Assembly (NCBI GenBank): GCA_009774215.1
Contig: VSNH01000136.1
Coordinates: 1 to 8,814 of the forward strand
Origin: Lachnospiraceae bacterium
Lineage (GTDB): Bacteria > Bacillota > Clostridia > Lachnospirales > Lachnospiraceae
Direction of reading: 5' to 3'
Length of the DNA: 8,814 bases
This document shows, in pieces, positions 5,200-8,814 of this stretch (positions are counted from its first letter, which is position 1; each line of letters starts with the position of its first letter). The translations under genes and the position numbers were made by a program. The notes beneath the pieces were generated by a model. The model saw only the letters and a program-made list of their open reading frames with translations. It did not search any database and was not told the origin of the DNA.

Positions 5200-6132
5200 T
5201 TACGCCGCCTTTACAAGCTGATATGCCCTGTCAATCATCGGGTTGCCATCCATCGTGCGGGCAAAAAGATTCTCATTATAATTTGCTGTCCTGCGAAGCG
5301 GCTGAACATGAGTAGCAAAATCAGACACAGCGTTGATAAATCGGTAGGCGTTGTTCCCCACACCCCGCAGATCGGGCGCGTCATAGTAGCGGCGCAGTAT
5401 ATCCTCACGCAGTTTCAGAGTATTTTTCTCCCGTGTCTCTGTAACATCCTTTTCCAACGGAAGTAACTTCTCAACATATTCCGCTACTTGACTATCAGTA
5501 ACTTTCATCCAGCGTAAGCGTTCAAATTCTTCCCCAAGGCTCTCCATGTAAGCCTCTGCCATAAACAGAGTATTCTTTGCCTCCTGCATCTTGTCTTTTA
5601 CATTTCCCTTATGGATCATAGACCAAGAACGGCTTGCTGTAGCCAGAGCAAGATTCAGTGTGTTGTTACAAACAACTCTGATTGGCGTTAATGCTACCCT
5701 CACAGCTCCGCTTCCGTCATGGGAATTGCTGAAAACCAGATAGGGCGATATCTGCTCTTCCGCGATGATATACTCCCTCGGCAACCTCGCCAGAAGCCAC
5801 ACCCTCTTTCCCTCCTGCAAGGAACCCGCCGTCTCATAGCGCACGCCATAACCAAGCAAAGTGTCCGTGAAAGCAAATGCTTCCCTGTTCTGGATGATCT
5901 TGTAGCGATCACTCACCACCCCAAGCACCTTTCTGTCCCTGTCACGAATATTTACCCTGTAACCAGCAATCGCGTCCCCTGTTTCTGTAAAGATGGACTC
6001 CTGCATCACATTCCAATCCAATCCTGCCAGACGCAACGCATCTACGGATGTGGGCGCATCCTCCACCTTTGTCCCCAAACCATGCCAAGGCTTTTCCCTC
6101 GTGTAAAACATAGTTTCTACATTTGCCGACAT
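5200..6132 (-). CDS. DUF932 phage/plasmid-like protein
   Basis: 310 residues from the chosen start. The N-terminus (MSANVETMFYTREKPWHGLG), LDW at 38-40, GYRVNIRD near 57-64, SDRYKIIQNREAF near 74-86, the central SPYLVFSNSHDGSGAVRVAL near 129-148 and TPIRVVCNNTLNLAL near 149-163 are hallmarks of the DUF932 family (TIGR03299-type phage/plasmid-like proteins). The family is widespread on plasmids, phages and integrative elements of Firmicutes, but its biochemical role is not established; no catalytic motif is evident and no signal peptide or membrane segment is present. I prefer the start at 6132 over the in-frame ATG at 6147 because GGAGG (6141-6145) overlaps the upstream codon and sits eight bases before 6132, and because family members commonly begin with this M-x-A-N-V-E sequence. 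A terminator-like hairpin lies just upstream, in its leader. Confidence 0.9.
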   Translation of the reverse strand: MSANVETMFYTREKPWHGLGTKVEDAPTSVDALRLAGLDWNVMQESIFTETGDAIAGYRVNIRDRDRKVLGVVSDRYKIIQNREAFAFTDTLLGYGVRYETAGSLQEGKRVWLLARLPREYIIAEEQISPYLVFSNSHDGSGAVRVALTPIRVVCNNTLNLALATASRSWSMIHKGNVKDKMQEAKNTLFMAEAYMESLGEEFERLRWMKVTDSQVAEYVEKLLPLEKDVTETREKNTLKLREDILRRYYDAPDLRGVGNNAYRFINAVSDFATHVQPLRRTANYNENLFARTMDGNPMIDRAYQLVKAA

Positions 6133-6159
6133 ACCTTTTTCCTCCATTCTTTTAATTTG

Positions 6160-6197
6160 ACAAAAAGTCAGACCGACGGATCGGCTCCATCGGTCTG
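6160..6197 (-). terminator. Hairpin with T tail between the 96-residue gene and DUF932
   Basis: On the minus strand arms 6186-6197 and 6169-6180 form a 12-bp stem with one G-T wobble and the loop GCCGA. Five T follow almost directly (6162-6166). It sits 69 bases after the stop of the 96-residue gene and about 30 bases before the DUF932 start. It can be the terminator of the upstream gene or an attenuator in the DUF932 leader; I see no strong promoter between hairpin and DUF932. Confidence 0.75.
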
Positions 6198-6265
6198 CTT
6201 ATGATAATAATATATACTTTGATGTTGAAAATCTTTGATATACCTTAATTCTTCTGCGTCCGATG

Positions 6266-6556
6266 CTATGAGGCTTTGATAAGGTTCATCGCCTGTAACA
6301 AAGTTACACAGTCTCTACAGCCTTGCTGATACGTCACTCTGCCATATAAAGCACCGCTTTCCGTGTGAAGGGAAACCAGCCGATCTACAATTAACCGTTG
6401 CTCTTTATCCAGATTGAGTTCTTCAAACAACTTAATCTGTTTATCAATCTGACCTTGTATGTCTTGATACTGCTTATTCTCCAGCAAAATCTGATTTATC
6501 CGCTCATTGACGGAATAATCTGTAATAACCTCAAAAACATTTCGTTCTTCTGCCAT
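6266..6556 (-). CDS. Small DUF6809-like protein of unknown function
   Basis: 96 residues. The N-terminal two-thirds (about 10-65) is predicted largely helical, charged and possibly coiled-coil, with the run NERINQILLENKQYQDI and then IDKQIKLFEELNLDKEQRLI. The C-terminal part carries GALYGRVTYQQGCRDCVTLL, an aromatic/Gly-rich motif that resembles the end of DUF6809-type small proteins common in Lachnospiraceae. No membrane segment or signal peptide is seen. The start at 6556 has AAGGAG ten bases upstream. It has its own likely promoter (6606-6633), and hairpin terminators lie on both sides, so it is probably a single-gene transcript. Family assignment is from memory of the pattern and is moderate; function is unknown. 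Confidence 0.75.
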   Translation of the reverse strand: MAEERNVFEVITDYSVNERINQILLENKQYQDIQGQIDKQIKLFEELNLDKEQRLIVDRLVSLHTESGALYGRVTYQQGCRDCVTLLQAMNLIKAS

Positions 6557-6605
6557 AATTTACACGCTCCTTTTCATTCTCTTTTATCGCAAAACGGGAT
6601 GATAC

Positions 6606-6633
6606 ATTCTACCATCCCCGCAATAAATACCAA
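6606..6633 (-). promoter_or_regulatory. Promoter of the 96-residue gene with an inverted repeat over the -10 box
   Basis: On the minus strand TTGGTA (6628-6633) and TAGAAT (6606-6611) are separated by 16 bases. GGGATG at 6596-6601 and its complement CATCCC at 6613-6618 form an inverted repeat that brackets the -10 hexamer, so a repressor site is possible. Confidence 0.45.
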
Positions 6634-6657
6634 TACATGCTGTTTTATACACAAGAA

Positions 6658-6696
6658 AAGAGGGATATTCCTTCCTGTCACAAGAATATCCCTCTT
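6658..6696 (-). terminator. Rho-independent terminator of the Rpn-like nuclease gene
   Basis: AAGAGGGATATTC at 6658-6670 and its exact complement at 6684-6696 form a perfect 13-bp stem with a 13-base loop, 27 bases past the nuclease stop. On the minus strand a short T-rich run follows the stem (TTTTCTTG, counting the last two stem bases). The plus-strand exit is not T-rich. Confidence 0.75.
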
Positions 6697-6723
6697 AATA
6701 AATACTTTTGATACGGCAGATTA

Positions 6724-7653
6724 CTATATATATTCTGCCACTTCCTCATTAGTAAGACCATACTTTTTCTGAATAATCTCACTAATTTCGATGTCCCCAT
6801 GCCCTAAATCACGAAGAACATCCACGGTTCCCTGTATTCCTTCTTTTTTTCCTTCTTTTTTTCCTTGCTTTTTTCCTTCTTCTACACGTGTTTCTATAAG
6901 CGGCTCCATACGGGCTTCTATAAGTGGCTCTATACGGGCTTCTATAAGTGGTTCTACGATCGGCATAAAAATCTCCAACAGTGCCTCACTCATGTTATCA
7001 TCTCCCTTCAATTCCTCTAACACTTCTCTGTTTACCTGTGCACTCACTTCCAAAACAGAATCAGCTAATTCCCTGTCCCCCTGCTCAGTAAGTCGGCTGA
7101 TTCTTTTTAGCAGTTCTTCCATATCCCGTTTCTCGATCCTGTCCGACAAGGCTTTCAGCCATATATGTGTATCTCTCTCCAGCTCCTTAGTGACAATGAT
7201 CTGTGTCGGGAACAAAACCATACCCTCAATATAGTATACGCCGCGATAAGGGGTCGTTATTGTATATTGGTGCTTTTCAAAATATCTGAAAAGTTCCACC
7301 GGCTTTGCGTCTCGGACAAGGGACACTGTGATATCATCTGCTTTTATCGAATCTACGGTCTCCCCATAGGATTTATACAAACTTGCATATGCACCCACCT
7401 TATAAAAAGTGTCAATATCCAGATGATCCTGCGGGGATTTGTATTCTAAAATATTATGCCCTCTAAATATCGCCCCTATTTCATTATCAGTAGCAACGCA
7501 TTTATCCTTTTTGATTACCAGAAGGTCAACCTCCAGCGGCTTGGTATTCAGATTATATTCCTTGACAAATATTAGATCATCCCGATTCTTTGCCAGTTCC
7601 AAATTCATCGCCGCTACAAACCCCGGGTGCCACTGTACCTTTGTATCTTTCAT
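6724..7653 (-). CDS. Rpn-like PD-(D/E)XK nuclease with Lys/Gly-rich tail
   Basis: 309 residues. The N-terminal 100 residues contain a PD-(D/E)XK-type core: EVDLLVIKK with Asp43, then HNILEYKSPQDHLDIDTFYK with Glu70 and Lys72 as the E-x-K pair. RGVYYIEGMVLFPTQIIVTKEL near 137-158 is typical of the Rpn-related proteins abundant in Lachnospiraceae and often misnamed in databases. Residues 234-256 hold three copies of EPLIEAR or EPLIETR with an eight-residue period, followed by the Lys/Gly-rich tract GKKQGKKEGKKEG at 260-272, then a helical C-terminus reminiscent of Rpn-family tails. Relatives in E. coli (RpnA) are DNA endonucleases that raise recombination; the role of this branch is unknown. 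The start at 7653 has AGGAG at 7661-7665, and an extended -10 promoter lies just before. It lies in the accessory region as a separate transcript ended by the hairpin at 6658-6696. Confidence 0.8.
   Translation of the reverse strand: MKDTKVQWHPGFVAAMNLELAKNRDDLIFVKEYNLNTKPLEVDLLVIKKDKCVATDNEIGAIFRGHNILEYKSPQDHLDIDTFYKVGAYASLYKSYGETVDSIKADDITVSLVRDAKPVELFRYFEKHQYTITTPYRGVYYIEGMVLFPTQIIVTKELERDTHIWLKALSDRIEKRDMEELLKRISRLTEQGDRELADSVLEVSAQVNREVLEELKGDDNMSEALLEIFMPIVEPLIEARIEPLIEARMEPLIETRVEEGKKQGKKEGKKEGIQGTVDVLRDLGHGDIEISEIIQKKYGLTNEEVAEYI
6838..6876 (-). repeat. Coding poly-A tracts in the Lys/Gly tail, possible slippage site
   Basis: Three near-identical 12-base units on the coding strand, each GG followed by six or seven A and then G(A/C)A, encode the repeated Gly-Lys-Lys-(Glu/Gln) motif. 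Runs of seven A in a coding sequence are prone to frameshifting, and 12-base units can expand or contract in frame. Confidence 0.6.
6886..6954 (-). repeat. Three 24-bp coding repeats (EPLIEAR motif)
   Basis: The stretch encodes EPLIEAR, EPLIEAR and EPLIETR at an eight-residue spacing. The nucleotide units are also nearly identical (plus-strand core TTCTATAAGTGG recurs at a 24-base period), pointing to recent tandem duplication rather than selection on the protein alone. Confidence 0.75.
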
Positions 7654-7677
7654 CCATAATCTCCTTCGTTCATTTTG

Positions 7678-7686
7678 ATTATAGCA
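7678..7686 (-). promoter_or_regulatory. Extended -10 promoter of the Rpn-like gene
   Basis: On the minus strand TGCTATAAT (7686 to 7678) is a perfect extended -10; there is no clear -35 at the usual distance. Transcription would begin near 7671, leaving a very short leader that still includes the AGGAG at 7661-7665. Confidence 0.55.
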
Positions 7687-7802
7687 TATCCAGCCATCAT
7701 AAGGAAGTCATCATGCACGCTTTTCTCTTGTTCTTTTTTTTGCATCACATGTGGCTTATAGGCTATCGAGTTCAACCACATTAATCATGTATCACCCCAA
7801 AC

Positions 7803-7841
7803 AACTAAAAGAGTGTACAGCTTTTCATTGCCATACACCCT
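7803..7841 (-). terminator. Rho-independent terminator after the 65-residue gene
   Basis: On the minus strand arms 7830-7841 and 7810-7821 pair over 12 positions, three of them G-T wobbles, with the loop AATGAAAA; TTTTAGTT follows. It lies 33 bases past the stop at 7874 and is the only notable structure in the 220-base gap before the Rpn-like gene. Confidence 0.7.
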
Positions 7842-7873
7842 TCTTCCATTTCTTTATTACGCTTTTATATGTA

Positions 7874-8071
7874 TTATCTCCACTCACCAACTTTACCGAG
7901 TGAACGCGCCCAACCCCTTCGAAGCGCACTCTCAATTTCTACGTCAGACACAGCTCCCGTGTCAAATTCATGTATAAAATCATTTCTCATATCATCATTG
8001 TACTTATAGTTTGGCGGTATTACAAGCTCCACTTCTACAATATCCCCATTTGAAAGATTAACTCTTGCCAT
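7874..8071 (-). CDS. 65-residue protein of unknown function
   Basis: Small soluble protein beginning MARVNLSNGDIVEVELVIPP, a likely pair of beta strands, followed by an acidic middle (NDDMRNDFIHEFDTG) and a basic C-terminal helix (ALRRGWARSLGKVGEWR). I do not recognise a family. The gene is well supported by AGGAGG at 8080-8085, eight bases before the ATG at 8071, and by the terminator that follows it. It starts 50 bases after the stop of the 74-residue protein on the same strand with no terminator between, so it is probably the last gene of the regulator operon that begins at 8626 or beyond. No signal peptide or membrane segment is visible. Confidence 0.7.
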   Translation of the reverse strand: MARVNLSNGDIVEVELVIPPNYKYNDDMRNDFIHEFDTGAVSDVEIESALRRGWARSLGKVGEWR

Positions 8072-8121
8072 TACTTTTTCCTCCTAATTTTGAATTTTTT
8101 ATGACATTCTTATTGTATAAC

Positions 8122-8346
8122 CTACTCCATATGCCTTCTATGCATTTCCTCATATAACAACGATTGCGTGACAGATGATCCACCATCTTCCGAAAGTTTC
8201 TTTTCCATCTCCCTTAATTGCTCGTCACTACTTGCGCGTAGATTCCTTCGACACTGATCTTGCGCACCGCCTACCGCTTTATTTAATACTTTCAGCGCTA
8301 CGCCATATGCCTTGTTAGCCTTTTCAAAAAAGTCATCTAAGCTCAC
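8122..8346 (-). CDS. 74-residue protein of unknown function, GTG start, overlaps the Mor-like gene
   Basis: The protein begins (M/V)SLDDFFEKANKAYGVALK and is mostly helical and charged. The second half carries ASSDEQLREMEKKLSEDGG and ends LLYEEMHRRHME. The pattern of a Ser-Asp-Glu-Gln-Leu turn, a helix and a final basic helix recalls small accessory proteins of Firmicutes plasmids and islands, but I cannot name the family. I chose GTG at 8346 instead of the in-frame ATG at 8418 because AGGAGG (8354-8359) sits seven bases before GTG, whereas the ATG lies deep inside the Mor-like coding sequence without a site. The 14-base overlap with the Mor-like gene implies translational coupling, so the two products may act together. 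Confidence 0.7.
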   Translation of the reverse strand: MSLDDFFEKANKAYGVALKVLNKAVGGAQDQCRRNLRASSDEQLREMEKKLSEDGGSSVTQSLLYEEMHRRHME

Positions 8347-8626
8347 TCTCCATCCTCCTTTGTTTTTTATTAATAAAGGTTCTAATCCACCTCTCCGTAT
8401 AATTAAATTCCTTTGCAAGCTCTTTTAAGTTACCGCCATTGTACCTTAGATTCACCTCCTTTATTACATAACTCTTTTTAAAAAGCCTTGTTGGAAAGGT
8501 AATTTGTTGCCCCTTTAGCTCATTAAATATTGCCACCGTCGCTTCAACCCCTATTATTTCTGCAATTTCCCCATATGGTTCCTGCAAACTGGAGATATCG
8601 ACTACCTTCACTCCTATAACCCCCAA
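8333..8626 (-). CDS. Mor-like transcriptional regulator with helix-turn-helix
   Basis: About 97 residues if the TTG at 8626 is used. It matches the layout of the Mor/C activator family of Mu-like phages: an N-terminal dimerization-type segment EIAEIIGVEATVAIFNEL (20-37), a beta/loop stretch GQQITFPTRLF, then a C-terminal helix-turn-helix YNGGNLKELAKEFNYTERWIRTFI (62-85), with NGGN before the first helix and TERWIR as the recognition helix. Such proteins activate transcription from promoters of mobile elements. The start is uncertain: TTG at 8626 has AGGGGA directly abutting it, and an in-frame GTG 15 bases downstream (8611) is an alternative that keeps the whole domain. The stop overlaps the next gene by 14 bases. 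Its target may be a promoter of this element, but nothing in the window shows the site. Confidence 0.7.
   Translation of the reverse strand: MGVIGVKVVDISSLQEPYGEIAEIIGVEATVAIFNELKGQQITFPTRLFKKSYVIKEVNLRYNGGNLKELAKEFNYTERWIRTFINKKQRRMESELR
8354..8359 (-). promoter_or_regulatory. Ribosome binding site that sets the GTG start at 8346
   Basis: AGGAGG on the minus strand, embedded in the last codons of the Mor-like gene and seven bases before GTG. It is the strongest site near this gene and decides between the GTG and the upstream in-frame ATG. Confidence 0.65.
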
Positions 8627-8814
8627 TCCCCTAAATATCTACAAATATATCATTTCTACATTGAGTATTCACTTCCTGTAATTCATTGAATTATTCCTTG
8701 TAAAATTCCGTTTACCCCTTAAACAACCTAATAAATCGTAAGCGCCAAATATTCCTGCGGATTTCCTGATCCTCAAGTATCACCTATAATTGTAGTCGAT
8801 AGATATTTAGACTA
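8627..8814. other. AT-rich stretch without a supported gene, upstream of the Mor-like gene
   Basis: Frames on both strands are short and interrupted; the longest minus-strand frame I can follow, about 23 codons after a GTG, lacks a ribosome site. The promoter of the Mor-like operon probably lies here, but no good pair of -35 and -10 boxes stands out. Confidence 0.4.

Larger units (their letters stand above)
4813..8814. mobile_element. Left end of an integrated element or genomic island, right end outside the window
   Basis: The boundary is the tRNA-Leu 3' half at 4813-4860. Everything to its right in this window is accessory in type: DUF932, DUF6809-like, Rpn-like nuclease, Mor-like regulator and small unknown proteins, all on the minus strand and in AT-richer sequence than the left half. 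No integrase, relaxase, replication or conjugation gene is visible, so it could be an integrative conjugative element, a mobilizable island, a prophage remnant or a decayed element. The extent to the right is not known; the coordinate given is simply the window edge. Confidence 0.55.

Noticed and set aside
5064..5315. 83-codon plus-strand frame overlapping the DUF932 3' end
   Set aside because: Overlaps a real gene on the other strand, no ribosome site, no recognisable features.
6838..6954. CRISPR-like array suspected from the regular repeats
   Set aside because: Units are 12 or 24 bases, contiguous, without unique spacers, and in frame within a coding sequence. No CRISPR array or cas gene was seen anywhere in the window.
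8347..8418. In-frame ATG that would extend the 74-residue protein by 24 residues
   Set aside because: It lies inside the Mor-like gene without a ribosome site; the GTG at 8346 has an ideal one.

Overview
The window looks like the chromosome of a motile, Gram-positive Clostridia species, most likely a Lachnospiraceae. The reasons are strong AGGAGG-type ribosome binding sites, a lipobox-bearing substrate-binding lipoprotein, a chemoreceptor, and an accessory gene set (DUF932, a DUF6809-like protein, an Rpn-like nuclease with a Lys/Gly tail, a Mor-like regulator) typical of that family. This assignment is inference from protein character; no database was searched.

Left part (1 to about 4810), core-type genes. 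The 5' end of a MATE-family efflux pump leaves the window on the minus strand. Divergent from it is a membrane-anchored alpha/beta hydrolase (lipase/esterase type) on the plus strand. Convergent to the hydrolase is a two-gene minus-strand operon: a ribose/galactose-type solute-binding lipoprotein followed 40 bp later by a methyl-accepting chemotaxis protein. No permease or ATPase gene lies beside them, so the binding protein may serve sensing rather than uptake. The operon has a good sigma-A promoter with a perfect 9-bp inverted repeat over its -35 box. Its terminator hairpin is folded across the stop codon of the convergent hydrolase.

Junction (about 4711 to 5000). On the minus strand lies the 3' half of a tRNA-Leu with anticodon UAG, running from the anticodon loop to the discriminator base at 4813, without its 5' half. 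A rho-independent terminator follows 70 bases downstream. This is the expected footprint of an integrative element inserted in a tRNA gene, with core chromosome on the left and the element on the right; the intact tRNA would then lie beyond the right edge. Partial copies of the tRNA T-arm and acceptor sequence, one inverted and one direct, lie beside it. Two families of short direct repeats on the element side could be integrase arm sites. No integrase gene is in the window.

Right part (about 4861 to 8814), accessory and visibly more AT-rich, especially past 7650. All genes are on the minus strand. In transcription order they are a Mor-like HTH regulator, an overlapping 74-residue protein with a GTG start, a 65-residue unknown protein, an Rpn-like PD-(D/E)XK nuclease, a 96-residue DUF6809-like protein, a DUF932 phage/plasmid-type protein, and possibly a 25-residue hydrophobic peptide. 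Hairpin terminators separate the 65-residue, nuclease and DUF6809-like genes into short transcription units.

I do not see a clearly new multi-gene system. The points most worth following are the tRNA-Leu junction with its nested T-arm repeats, and the transporter-less binding protein/chemoreceptor pair.
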